Assembly: GCF_009711975.1 (NCBI RefSeq)
Contig: NZ_VIKW01000009.1
Location: 1-64,000 of the forward strand
Direction of reading: 5' to 3'
Source of the DNA: Anabaena sp. UHCC 0204
Lineage (GTDB): Bacteria > Cyanobacteriota > Cyanobacteriia > Cyanobacteriales > Nostocaceae
Length of the DNA: 64,000 nucleotides
In this document: positions 1 to 7,754 of the stretch, piece by piece
How the letters are laid out: the number at the start of each line of letters is the position of its first letter
Numbering within the stretch: position 1 is the stretch's first letter
Program-made: the position numbers and the translations under genes
Notes under the pieces: model-generated
What the model was told of the DNA's origin: nothing
The model's database searches: none
The model's input: only the letters and a program-made list of their open reading frames with translations

Positions 1-174
1 AATGCTTGGTATAATAAAGCTTGTAGTTATGCCCTGCAAGGTAATATTGAAAAAGCAATTGAAAATCTACAAATAGCAATTAATATAAATCCTGATACAG
101 TTAAAAAATGGGCAAAAACTGATTTAGATTTTGATGCTATTAGAGAAGATGAACGTTTTCAATCTTTACTTTAA
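1..174 (+). CDS. TPR-repeat protein, C-terminal fragment
   Basis: Reading frame 1 is open from the window edge to TAA at 172-174 and encodes 57 residues; the start lies outside the window. The sequence WYNKACSYALQGNIEKA followed by an IN-INPD helix is a tetratricopeptide repeat. It ends in DFDAIREDERFQSLL, the usual closing motif of cyanobacterial TPR proteins. TPR proteins act as protein-interaction scaffolds; the partner cannot be told from this piece. Confidence 0.75.
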   Translation, partial: NAWYNKACSYALQGNIEKAIENLQIAININPDTVKKWAKTDLDFDAIREDERFQSLL

Positions 175-472
175 AATAATCCCTACTTTCTCTAACCCGA
201 TTAGCAATCATTTGTTTATATTTTTTCAAGCTGGTAGTATTAATTTCTAAAGTTTTTGGTTCTAGTTTACCTAAATATTTTTCTGATAATCAACCACCGC
301 AAATGCTACTATCAAGAATTAAATATCATGTTATTGACAGAAAGTAAAATGTATATAATATCAATAACGACAGCCAAGGAAATCGAGCAATTATTCAAAG
401 CAATGAATGATTGAAAACTATTTTTTCCTAAAATTAGAGTATAATAATAAAAGATACTAAGGAGCTAATTAT
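175..472. other. intergenic region with promoter for the next TA pair
   Basis: No convincing gene. On the minus strand 289 to about 140 is open and reads like protein (contains KYLGKLEPKTLEINTTSLKK) but has no start and a stop directly upstream, so it may be a worn gene fragment. A TATAAT box lies at 440-445 and an AAGGAG ribosome binding site at 459-464, eight bases before the antitoxin ATG. Confidence 0.4.
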
Positions 473-718
473 ATGCAAATAAAACTTAAATCAAAAGTTG
501 ATGCAGAAGGTAAATTATTACTACAGCTTCCCCAGCAATTAGCTAATCAAGAATTAGTAATTATTATTACTGATTCTTCTGAAGAAAAAATACCAACACC
601 AGAACAATTAGGATATCCTACTGATTTTTTTGATAAAACTGCTGGAAAATGGGAAGGCGAATTTTTAGCTAGAGAAAATTTGGTTGATTGTGATCGAAGA
701 ATTTGGGATATTGAATGA
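473..718 (+). CDS. antitoxin of a VapBC-like (PIN) pair
   Basis: An 81-residue protein. The N-terminal half (MQIKLKSKVDAEGKLLLQLP) looks like a small beta-rich DNA-binding/AbrB-like segment. The C-terminal half has the YPTDFFDKTAGKWEG-FLAREN pattern seen in short cyanobacterial antitoxins encoded before PIN toxins. Such tails bind and block the toxin, and the complex usually represses its own promoter. The start follows an AAGGAG site by eight bases. Its stop overlaps the toxin start (ATGA at 715-718), so the two are translationally coupled. The toxin is broken, so this antitoxin may now be an orphan. Family assignment comes from pattern and context. Confidence 0.7.
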   Translation: MQIKLKSKVDAEGKLLLQLPQQLANQELVIIITDSSEEKIPTPEQLGYPTDFFDKTAGKWEGEFLARENLVDCDRRIWDIE

Positions 719-1235
719 TGATGTACTTGTTAGATACTAACACCTGCATTCAATATTTAACAGGACGTAGTGAAAATGTAATTAATAAATTTAAAACTAC
801 TCATCGTGAAAATATTTGTTTGTGCGATATTGTCAAAGCCGAATTATACTATAGCGGTTATCGGTCGGATGAAATACAATCGAGGGCGGGGAAACCCCAC
901 CCCTACAGGTTTTGCGATTTAATGACTGTATCTCACTCAAGTGCATACCGCTATATGGAGCTTGTCGTAGTATAAAAAAAGAACAAAATCTAGCTTTATA
1001 TGAGTTATTTTTCTCTCAATATATCAGTTTACCTTTTGATGGAAAGGCGGCTAAAATTTATGGTGAAATCCGTTCTCAATTATCAAAAATAGGTACTCCT
1101 ATCGGTGCTTATGATTTTCAAATTGCTGCTATTGCATTAGCTAATAATCTTATTTTAGTACCTCATAACACTAGAGAATTTCAAGGAGTTGAAAATCTAC
1201 AACTTGAAGATTGGGAAGTACAGTATTTGCAATGA
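715..1235 (+). pseudogene. VapC-like PIN toxin, interrupted by a MITE
   Basis: The first part (715-849) encodes MMMYLLDTNTCIQYL and CDIVKAELYY, carrying the first PIN acidic residues. The second part (from 956) encodes GACRSIKKEQ, then IGAYDFQIAAIALANNLILVPHNTREF, with the later PIN acidic residues. Removing 104 bp (one TA plus 852-953) rejoins them in one frame as ...KAELYYGACRSIKKEQ..., which fits an intact toxin of about 138 residues. As it stands, translation leaves the frame in the MITE and stops at 975, giving an 86-residue product without the later active-site residues. PIN toxins cut RNA. Possible starts are 715, 718 or 721. Confidence 0.88.
850..955. mobile_element. MITE insertion with TA target duplication
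   Basis: The 102-bp element spans 852-953. Its ends are inverted repeats (TAGCGGT at the left, ACCGCTA at the right) flanked on both sides by TA (850-851 and 954-955). It has no coding capacity, and a GC-rich hairpin (GGCGGGGAAACCCCACCC) sits near its middle. TA duplication is typical of IS630/Tc1-type transposases, which would have to act in trans. Confidence 0.85.
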
Positions 1236-1327
1236 TATTAAGTAGAACGGAATAAATACCGCTATCAGGTTCAATAGCAATGTACCAACCATAGTATTAT
1301 CTGGTTTTTTACTCCTAACTCATCACC

Positions 1328-2245
1328 ATGACACACGGACACAAACACCATAATCATAGTCACGCCCCGGTAACATTTAGCCGGGCTTTTGCCATTGGGA
1401 CTGTACTGAATTTAGGATTTGTCATTGTTGAAGCAACTTATGGCTACTTAGCGCACTCTCTAGCTTTGTTTGCTGATGCTGGTCATAACCTCAGTGATGT
1501 GTTGGGACTCCTCCTGGCGTGGGGTGCAAGTACGCTGTCTCGTCGTCCTCCCAGCCACCGCTATACTTACGGATTGCGGGCTTCTTCAATTTTGGCTGCT
1601 TTAGTGAATTCTATTATCCTGCTTTTGTCTATGGGTGCGATCGCCTGGGAAGCCATCCGCCGCTTTAACGATTCTGTACCTGTAGCAGGAGGAACAATTA
1701 TTGGTATTGCTATGGTAGGAATTATAATTAATACCATTACTGCACTCATGTTTATGTCAGGTAGTAAAAATGACTTGAACATTCGGGGAGCATTTTTACA
1801 CATGGCTGCTGATGCGTTGGTCTCTTTGGGGGTCGTGGTGGCTGGGATTGCTATCTTAATTACACAATGGGTGTGGCTTGACTCGTTGGTAAGCTTAGTT
1901 CTTGTGGCAGTTGTAGTATTTGGAACGTGGCACTTACTCAAAGATTCTGTCAACTTAGCACTTGATGCCGTACCAACAGGAATCGAGCCACGTGCAGTTA
2001 AAAATTTCTTAATTGAGCGTCCTGGTGTTTTGAAAATCCACGATCTTCATATCTGGGCTATAAGTACCACAGAAACTGCGCTCACAGTCCATTTGGTGAT
2101 GCCCGGAGGCTACCCTGGGGATGCTTTTTTATGGGAAGTTTGCCAGGAACTTGAACACCATTTTGGTATCAAACACTCTACTCTCCAGGTGGAAATAGGT
2201 GATTCTGCTTATCCTTGTGCTTTAGAACCAGACCACGTTGTTTGA
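1328..2245 (+). CDS. cation diffusion facilitator (CzcD/ZitB-like Zn efflux)
   Basis: A 305-residue membrane transporter of the CDF family, which exports Zn2+ or similar divalent metals against protons. It opens with a His-rich stretch (HGHKHHNHSH), typical of zinc-type CDFs. The two metal-site motifs are present: DAGHNLSD in the second membrane helix and HMAADALVS in the fifth. About six hydrophobic helices are followed by a cytoplasmic C-terminal domain (HDLHIWAIS). Length is normal for the CzcD/ZitB branch. The start ATG at 1328 directly precedes the His-rich segment. It stands alone, with no metal regulator nearby. Zinc preference is inferred from the motifs. Confidence 0.9.
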   Translation: MTHGHKHHNHSHAPVTFSRAFAIGTVLNLGFVIVEATYGYLAHSLALFADAGHNLSDVLGLLLAWGASTLSRRPPSHRYTYGLRASSILAALVNSIILLLSMGAIAWEAIRRFNDSVPVAGGTIIGIAMVGIIINTITALMFMSGSKNDLNIRGAFLHMAADALVSLGVVVAGIAILITQWVWLDSLVSLVLVAVVVFGTWHLLKDSVNLALDAVPTGIEPRAVKNFLIERPGVLKIHDLHIWAISTTETALTVHLVMPGGYPGDAFLWEVCQELEHHFGIKHSTLQVEIGDSAYPCALEPDHVV

Positions 2246-2408
2246 AAAAAGCTGAGAAGACTTTGATCATATTAGATGGTTGCTAAAATTTTGATCTACA
2301 TAATAATTGCAAAAAAATATAAATAAAGATTGCTTTTTTTGAAAATAATTGTTATATTTATTTACATAAGGCAATAAAGCTTAGTAAATCCTAACTGGAG
2401 TGCTGACC

Positions 2409-2591
2409 ATGACTAACGCAACCAAAACATCTACAACACCTGTAGCGACTGATCGTAACGCATGGCGTTGGGGTTTTACATCTGAAGCAGAAATCTGGAA
2501 TGGCCGTCTAGCAATGATCGGTTTTTTAGCAGCAGCTTTAATTGAACTATTTTCTGGACAAGGCTTCCTCCACTTCTGGGGTATTCTGTAA
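2409..2591 (+). CDS. high-light-inducible protein (HLIP)
   Basis: A 60-residue single-helix relative of plant light-harvesting proteins. The chlorophyll-binding motif [16 protein letters not shown] is complete, followed by a hydrophobic helix and the usual FLHFWGIL end. HLIPs sit in the thylakoid membrane, bind chlorophyll and carotenoid, and protect photosystem assembly under excess light. The ATG at 2409 was chosen because a GGAG site at 2397-2400 is correctly spaced; an in-frame GTG at 2400 overlaps that site. The AT-rich stretch before it probably holds a stress-regulated promoter, but no element could be named. Confidence 0.9.
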   Translation: MTNATKTSTTPVATDRNAWRWGFTSEAEIWNGRLAMIGFLAAALIELFSGQGFLHFWGIL

Positions 2592-2739
2592 TTTATCCAT
2601 AACATAATTTTTGAGTAGTCGAAAAGCCTGGTAGTTGATGAAAACTGCCAGGTTATTTATTTGCGATTGATACTTCCTTTCTGCGCTGTTTCCTGCTATA
2701 CAATAATGATTACTTGTAATTACTAAAGACAGTGTGCTG

Positions 2740-3558
2740 ATGATTAGAGAAAGGTTAGTGACAATAGCTATTTTATTTATCATCTTAACAATAGCTTTTG
2801 GGATTATTGAAGGTATTTTTCCGAGCATCACCAATCAACAAAAATGGCGCAAGGGTGTTTGGCTAGATAGCTTTTACTGGTTTTTTACCCTTTTAATTAG
2901 TCATCTATTGAGTGCGATATGTATTGCAATAGTTATAGTTCCTTTATTTCTGGTGCTGGGGCGTTCTATTGATCCACAAATATTAAAATCAAGTTATGGA
3001 CTAGCTGCTAATTTACCCCAGTGGGTGCAGGGTTTGATGGTAATAGTAATTGCTGATTTTATTGGTTATTGGACTCATCGGTGGCTACATAGCAGCCGAT
3101 TGTGGGATATTCATGCTGTTCATCATACTTCTGAAGAGTTAGATTGGCTGTCTTCTGTGCGGGTACATCCACTGAATGATATATTCAGTCGAGTAATGCA
3201 ATCTTTGCCAATTTTACTTTTGGGGTTTTCACCTTTATCAGTGGAAATTTATACTCCTTTCCTAATTTTTTATCTAGCTTTTACCCATTCTAATGTACCT
3301 TGGAATTATGGACCATTCCGCTATTTGATAGTTAGTCCCGTGTTTCATCGTTGGCATCACAGTAAAGATACGGAAGGAATTGGCAAGAATTTTGCGGCTT
3401 TGTTCCCTGTGTTTGATTTAATGTTTGGGACATTTTATTTACCTGCTGGTAAACAACCAAAGAATTTTGGTGTTCATGGAGATGCGATTCCTGAAAAGTT
3501 TGGCAAGCATTTATTTTATCCGTTCCGTAAACAGATAAAAATCCGTTTTGATGTGTGA
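2740..3558 (+). CDS. fatty acid hydroxylase / sterol desaturase family protein
   Basis: About 272 residues with four or five membrane helices. The diiron histidine motifs of the FA_hydroxylase superfamily are present: HRWLH, HAVHH and HRWHH. The family uses a di-iron centre and O2 to hydroxylate or desaturate lipids (sterols, fatty acids, carotenoids). The substrate here is unknown. ATG 2740 is used; GTG 2734 is in frame two codons upstream. A second member of the superfamily lies at 6574, with an alpha-oxoamine synthase gene between, which suggests lipid modification. Confidence 0.85.
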   Translation: MIRERLVTIAILFIILTIAFGIIEGIFPSITNQQKWRKGVWLDSFYWFFTLLISHLLSAICIAIVIVPLFLVLGRSIDPQILKSSYGLAANLPQWVQGLMVIVIADFIGYWTHRWLHSSRLWDIHAVHHTSEELDWLSSVRVHPLNDIFSRVMQSLPILLLGFSPLSVEIYTPFLIFYLAFTHSNVPWNYGPFRYLIVSPVFHRWHHSKDTEGIGKNFAALFPVFDLMFGTFYLPAGKQPKNFGVHGDAIPEKFGKHLFYPFRKQIKIRFDV

Positions 3559-3569
3559 ATAAAAAGATA

Positions 3570-3597
3570 CCCGACTTCTGCAAGAAGTCAGGGATCT
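3570..3597. repeat. small palindromic repeat, copy 1
   Basis: CCCGACTTCT-GCA-AGAAGTCAGGG forms a hairpin just after the hydroxylase gene. A near copy lies at 27669-27696. This is a dispersed cyanobacterial REP-like sequence; it might also act as a terminator, though no T-run follows. Confidence 0.7.
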
Positions 3598-3640
3598 AAA
3601 CTTTTTAAACCATCCAATTAAAATAATTCAGAGGTTGTGT

Positions 3641-4873
3641 GTGAGTGCTTTAATCTTGAAAATGACTGGACGCGATCGCCAACTTTTGGTACTTTTAGCT
3701 ACAGGCTCTTTGATTGTGATGACAGGAGGAGTCATTGCGCCAATTTTCCCGGAAATTGTCACAGACTTGGATCTGAGTCCAGCCCTAGCAGGTTATTTGG
3801 TAAGTAGTCATTTCTTGACTGTTGCTATATTTAGTCCAATTTTAGGGATATTAGCAGACCGTTTGGGTCAAGTGCGAATACTCGTGGTTTCCCTGGTTTT
3901 CTATGCTTTATTTGGCATGGCTGGGGGGTTAATGCAGAGTTTCCTGCCGATGTTGATAACGCGGGGTTTGGTGGGGGCTGCTAGTGGGGGAATTGCGGCT
4001 GCTAGTTTGGGTTTGCTAGTGAAAATGTATGATTCCAGTGAGGAACGTTCCCAAGCGATCGCCTATGTATCTAGTGTTCTCACTGTATCTAATATTATCT
4101 ATCCTGTCTTAGCAGGTTTGGTTGGTGGTTTTCACTGGAGATTGGTTTTTTGTCTGTATGGTTTAGCACTCCCTTTAGGGTTATTAGTAGTCCTTACATT
4201 ACAACCAAAAAAAGGTTTAGAAACATCCTCTTCGGAATCATCTGTAAAAGCTAATAATTCCGATCAACTCATTCAGGCTTTAAAAAACCCCTTCATATTA
4301 CAAATCTTTCTAACTCTCTGTTTAACAGCCGCAACCGCTTACGCTGTGATCATTTATTTGCCTCTCTATCTCAAAGCCACCATGAACTCCACCACTGTTC
4401 TAAACGGCATTGTTTTAGCATCTCAAGCCCTTGGTGCTACTGCTATCTCGGCTTTTGGAGTCAGGAGATTAGTTCAACGTTTTGGCTTAATTTCGACGAT
4501 AGGATGCGGCTTTGGCTGTATGGCTTTACCTTTAATGATTATTCCCCAACTCCAAGATTTAGTTTTGCTATTTCCAACTACTATTATTTTTGGTGTGGGA
4601 TTGGGAATTGTTGTCCCCAGTCTTTATAACTTGTTATCTAATCTTGCTCCTTCGGAATATCAATCTAGTATTTTAGCCGCCGGTACAGGGGCAAATTTTT
4701 TGGGACAGTTCCTTTGTCCAAGCCTATTTGGATTGGTATTAAGTGATCAAGGGTTGATAGGCGTGTTTTATGTGGCTGCCAGTTTACCACTGATGTTAGG
4801 GCTGTTGATGTTGGTGAATTTCCGAGGAGAAATACTGAATGAACCACGTTCGCGGAGCGTCCCGAAGGGATAG
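3641..4873 (+). CDS. MFS transporter
   Basis: About 410 residues and twelve hydrophobic segments of the major facilitator superfamily. The signature loop between helices 2 and 3 is visible as GILADRLGQVR, and SPALAGYLVSSHFLT resembles the drug/metabolite exporter branch (DHA1). The substrate is unknown. GTG 3641 is favoured because AGAGG precedes it with good spacing; ATG 3662 (MTGRDRQLL) is also plausible. The last ten or so residues (NEPRSRSVPKG) come from a dispersed repeat at 4841-4873, so the natural stop was probably lost or overwritten. Confidence 0.85.
   Translation: MSALILKMTGRDRQLLVLLATGSLIVMTGGVIAPIFPEIVTDLDLSPALAGYLVSSHFLTVAIFSPILGILADRLGQVRILVVSLVFYALFGMAGGLMQSFLPMLITRGLVGAASGGIAAASLGLLVKMYDSSEERSQAIAYVSSVLTVSNIIYPVLAGLVGGFHWRLVFCLYGLALPLGLLVVLTLQPKKGLETSSSESSVKANNSDQLIQALKNPFILQIFLTLCLTAATAYAVIIYLPLYLKATMNSTTVLNGIVLASQALGATAISAFGVRRLVQRFGLISTIGCGFGCMALPLMIIPQLQDLVLLFPTTIIFGVGLGIVVPSLYNLLSNLAPSEYQSSILAAGTGANFLGQFLCPSLFGLVLSDQGLIGVFYVAASLPLMLGLLMLVNFRGEILNEPRSRSVPKG
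4841..4873. repeat. dispersed repeat supplying the MFS C-terminus
   Basis: GAACCACGTTCGCGGAGCGT followed by CCCGAAGGGATAG. The same sequence, with one small change, is at 16591-16623 inside a MITE. Here its final TAG ends the MFS reading frame. Confidence 0.75.
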
Positions 4874-4918
4874 GCACGAAGGACACGAAGGAAGAGAAGG
4901 AGGAAGATAGAAGGGTTT

Positions 4919-4946
4919 GTAGAGATGTTCCACGGAACGTCTCTAC
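4919..4946. repeat. 28-bp palindrome, copy 1 of 3
   Basis: GTAGAGATGTTCC/ACGGAACGTCTCTAC, an almost perfect palindrome. Copies with a perfect centre (GTTCCATGGAAC) are at 32173-32200 and 47933-47960. Confidence 0.8.
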
Positions 4947-4953
4947 ATTATTT

Positions 4954-5065
4954 GGCGTTGCTGAATTAGGGTATGAAATTCAAAAATCAATGATTTCAAA
5001 CTCTTACTCTCTGTGACTGGAGCGCCTCTGCGTGAAACAAAATCATACTCTTAATCAGCAACGCC
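4954..5065. mobile_element. MITE-like element, GGCGTTGCTGA family, copy 1
   Basis: About 112 bp bounded by the inverted repeat GGCGTTGCTGA (4954-4964) and TCAGCAACGCC (5055-5065). It is non-coding. Diverged members with related ends are at 13761-13853 and 47880-48012. Confidence 0.7.
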
Positions 5066-5096
5066 CATTATTTATTGGGGATTTTTCATCAAGAGG

Positions 5097-6386
5097 TTAG
5101 GACACTCCGACAGGTTCTTTTGCCGGATCTAGGGTGTTGCGTGTAGCTACCATAGCAGCTACTAAACAATCCATTTCTTCTTGGGTATGTAGGGCATTAG
5201 CGGTAATTCGCAGTCGCGGTTTGGCGATAAACCAAATGGGAGATACCCAAATGCCATATTCTTCCATCATTTGCCGCGCAAACTTTTTAGGATTGATATT
5301 TTCAGGCATCATCACGGGAATGACATTAGTTTCCCCAATGGCTGTAAAACCTTCTGCTAGTAAGCGCGATCGCAAATAACGAGTATTAGCTTGTAACTGC
5401 TGCACTAATTCAGGATTTTGTCTTACCTGACGAATGCTTTCTAAGGCTGCGGCTGTTAAGGGTGGGGCTAAGGAAATAGTGCCAATGGAAGTAGGAGAAA
5501 CATCCAATAAATCAATTAATTCACGGGAATGACTACTAATAGCTGCTCCCGCTGAAGCCGCAAATTTAGAAAAGGTAGTCATAATAATGGGGATAATTCC
5601 CCTTTCTAATACTGATTGGGTCGTTATGCCAAAATGCTCATAAATTCCCCCTCCAGTCGCCCCAAGTGCGCCACTAGCATGAGCTTCATCCATGACAATC
5701 ACACTACCGGGATAATTGTCCAGGATATCCAGCATTTTTGGTAAGGGGGCAATATCTCCATCCATCGAAAATACTGCATCAGAAATTACCATAATGCGAT
5801 CGCCTGGACGAGCATAACGGCGCAATTTTCGCTCTAAATCTGCCATATCACAGTGACGATAAGGCTTAACACGGACTTCAGGACTGTGACTAAAGACTTT
5901 ACCAGAACGGTTGTCAGCATTAACTACCGCAGAGACTATACAACCGTGATTGAGAATGTCAGTCAGAATCAAGGTTTCTCTGGTATTGCTGAAGCCGGGA
6001 ATGTTAATCGCTAAATGACAGAACCCATCCATCAGAGCTTGCATTGCCATCCAAGCATTGACAAATAAATGAGTATATGGTAAGTGTTTAAATTCTGATA
6101 TTTCCTGTTCTAGCTGACGATGAAGATCAATCCGACCACTTAATACTGAACAAGAACTATTAGAAGTCCCATATTGCCAAATCGCATCAACTGCGGCCTG
6201 TTTGACGGCTTGTGATTGGACTAACCCTAAAACATCATTGGTACAGAAGGTGAGAAGCTTATGTCGCTTACCTGTTGTCGTATCTTCAACATCAACTAAA
6301 TTGCCCTGTTTGTAATGACAGATAAATTTTTCTGGATAAAGTTCACTCTCATAGAGAGCTTGCATATATTCTTGAACAACTTCCAC
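5097..6386 (-). CDS. alpha-oxoamine synthase family PLP enzyme (KAPA synthase/SPT-like)
   Basis: A 429-residue fold-type I PLP enzyme. It has the FCTNDVLGL opening, GTSNSSCSVLSGR, the cofactor motif VIVMDEAHASGALGATGGG, and the PLP lysine in TTFSKFAASAGAAIS. Family members condense an amino acid with an acyl-thioester and lose CO2: BioF (biotin), Kbl, or serine palmitoyltransferase. The lysine loop differs from the usual TFSKALGxxGG of BioF, and no biotin gene is near. Its divergent neighbour is a fatty acid hydroxylase family gene, so a long-chain amino-ketone (sphingoid-like) product is possible; this is inference. The start is GTG after a GGAG site. Confidence 0.8.
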   Translation of the reverse strand: MEVVQEYMQALYESELYPEKFICHYKQGNLVDVEDTTTGKRHKLLTFCTNDVLGLVQSQAVKQAAVDAIWQYGTSNSSCSVLSGRIDLHRQLEQEISEFKHLPYTHLFVNAWMAMQALMDGFCHLAINIPGFSNTRETLILTDILNHGCIVSAVVNADNRSGKVFSHSPEVRVKPYRHCDMADLERKLRRYARPGDRIMVISDAVFSMDGDIAPLPKMLDILDNYPGSVIVMDEAHASGALGATGGGIYEHFGITTQSVLERGIIPIIMTTFSKFAASAGAAISSHSRELIDLLDVSPTSIGTISLAPPLTAAALESIRQVRQNPELVQQLQANTRYLRSRLLAEGFTAIGETNVIPVMMPENINPKKFARQMMEEYGIWVSPIWFIAKPRLRITANALHTQEEMDCLVAAMVATRNTLDPAKEPVGVS

Positions 6387-6573
6387 AATTTCTCCTTCTC
6401 ATCCAATGCTGGAGCTTGGTATCATTTTTGATTATTTAATTATTCTTGAGATTGTTGCATATATTTCTGATATTGAGTAATATTCAATCTCTATAGGCTG
6501 ATACTGGCTAGATCAATTTCTACGTAATAGTGTGTGATTGGGTTAAGATTAGAAATATAAGGTAATAAAATTT

Positions 6574-7077
6574 ATGATCGAGTTACAAAACATAGTTATC
6601 ACTACAGGGTGTTTTGCACTTGCTTTTATTTTTGCTAGTCTGGTTGAATATTGGCTACATCGTTTAATGCACTATTCTCCCAAAATCGGTAAACGTCATC
6701 GTGATCATCATCGTCGCAATGAAGGACAAGGGGTAGTCTGGGAATTTAAAGCCTATGTTCAAGGCAGTATCATTTTCATGTGTGTGATGTTTTTTGTGTC
6801 TTTACCAGCGGGCATTGGTTGGTTTTTAGGGAGTCTGGTTTATGCGGCTTTTGCTGCTTACGCTCATCAATTACAACATGATAATCCCACAAAATGTTTC
6901 TGGATGAAAATGCCTGTTCACTATGTTCACCACAAATACAATCAATGGGATCATAATTTTGGTTTAGGAGTAGATTGGTGGGATCATATATTTGGTACTT
7001 ATAAATCGGTGGAATGGTTAACGGAAGAAGAACTTAATCAACCCCAACGAGGTTATTTAGAAATGCGTTGGTGGTAG
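6574..7077 (+). CDS. fatty acid hydroxylase / sterol desaturase family protein
   Basis: 167 residues with two to three membrane helices. The superfamily's histidine clusters are dense: EYWLHRLMH, HRDHHRR, HQLQH and HYVHHKYNQWDHNFG, consistent with a di-iron site. The short length matches the compact branch of the superfamily (carotenoid-hydroxylase and fatty acid 2-hydroxylase-like proteins). It is transcribed divergently from the alpha-oxoamine synthase across about 190 bp, so the two may share control. Substrate unknown; a lipid or carotenoid is expected. Confidence 0.85.
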   Translation: MIELQNIVITTGCFALAFIFASLVEYWLHRLMHYSPKIGKRHRDHHRRNEGQGVVWEFKAYVQGSIIFMCVMFFVSLPAGIGWFLGSLVYAAFAAYAHQLQHDNPTKCFWMKMPVHYVHHKYNQWDHNFGLGVDWWDHIFGTYKSVEWLTEEELNQPQRGYLEMRWW

Positions 7078-7109
7078 AAATTGGAAATATTATTATTATG
7101 ATTTTGCTC

Positions 7110-7155
7110 GTAGTCAGGGCTTAAGCCCTGAATTCAGGACTAAAGTCCTAACTAC
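7110..7155. repeat. double-hairpin repeat
   Basis: GTAGTCAGGGCTTAAGCCCT, then a spacer and AGGACTAAAGTCCTAACTAC. Two small hairpins lie inside an outer inverted repeat (GTAGT/ACTAC). This is a common cyanobacterial intergenic repeat. It may also help stop transcription from the hydroxylase gene. Confidence 0.7.
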
Positions 7156-7252
7156 AAACCTTTATGTGGCGATAGTGACAATAGATGAGCGATCGCTTTG
7201 AGTAGAATACCGATAATGTGTTACGACAGCTTAACGAATCCATAATATCTGA

Positions 7253-7516
7253 TCAGGGTCGAGGTCGAGGAGGTGGAGATTGAATAGTTGTTTCCAAGAA
7301 CTCACCATCTTTCCCGTACTTGGTGATCCGTCGTTTGTCAACTGTTCCTGTAATCTCAATCCGAATTACAGGAAGCCATACACCTTCTAAATTCACCCAA
7401 GCTATTGTTTGAGGAACTTCATTAGCCTGCTTAGTCCATTGTCGATCATCTACACGATCTTCAAACAAAATTTGACCGGGATGTGTTGCACCGGATGGAG
7501 AAGTTGTACCAGTCAT
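7253..7516 (-). CDS. small protein after metallopeptidase effector, candidate immunity
   Basis: An 87-residue protein starting MTGTTSPSGATHPGQILFED. The ATG at 7516 follows GGAGGT seven bases upstream; a longer frame reaches 7642 but lacks such a site. It is mainly beta-rich (AWVNLEGVWLPVIRIEITGTV) and ends in a proline-arginine tail (PPPRPRP). I recognise no family. It is the next gene after the tagged metallopeptidase (7755-9185) on the same strand, the position where the other two effectors have their candidate immunity genes. The role as its neutraliser is inferred from position only. Confidence 0.55.
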   Translation of the reverse strand: MTGTTSPSGATHPGQILFEDRVDDRQWTKQANEVPQTIAWVNLEGVWLPVIRIEITGTVDKRRITKYGKDGEFLETTIQSPPPRPRP

Positions 7517-7754
7517 TTTATTTACCTCCGTAGGGTTATGGTGAGTGACCGAAAGACTTTGCTTACATAGATATTCACCCCCACCAACAGAGTTTAGCAT
7601 GATCATAATTCCTGCTATCCAACACTGAATCAGATTGCTCATAAGACCTTGCGGTAAGTGGGAAACTCAGTCACTTGAGTGCTGAGAGGAAAACGACACG
7701 AGCAGTTCGACAAGCTCACTGACCACGGTTTTAACTGCCTTAAATATTTCTTCA

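Noticed and set aside
140-289. Minus-strand open stretch before the first TA pair
   Set aside because: Looks protein-like but has no start and is closed by stops within about 50 codons; too short to call a gene.
715-1235. Programmed frameshift or two separate genes in the PIN region
   Set aside because: The junction is a clean MITE with inverted ends and a TA duplication; removal restores one frame exactly.
1567-1953. Minus-strand 128-codon frame within the CDF transporter
   Set aside because: Complement of a well-recognised transporter; Ser/Thr/Ile-rich shadow without features.
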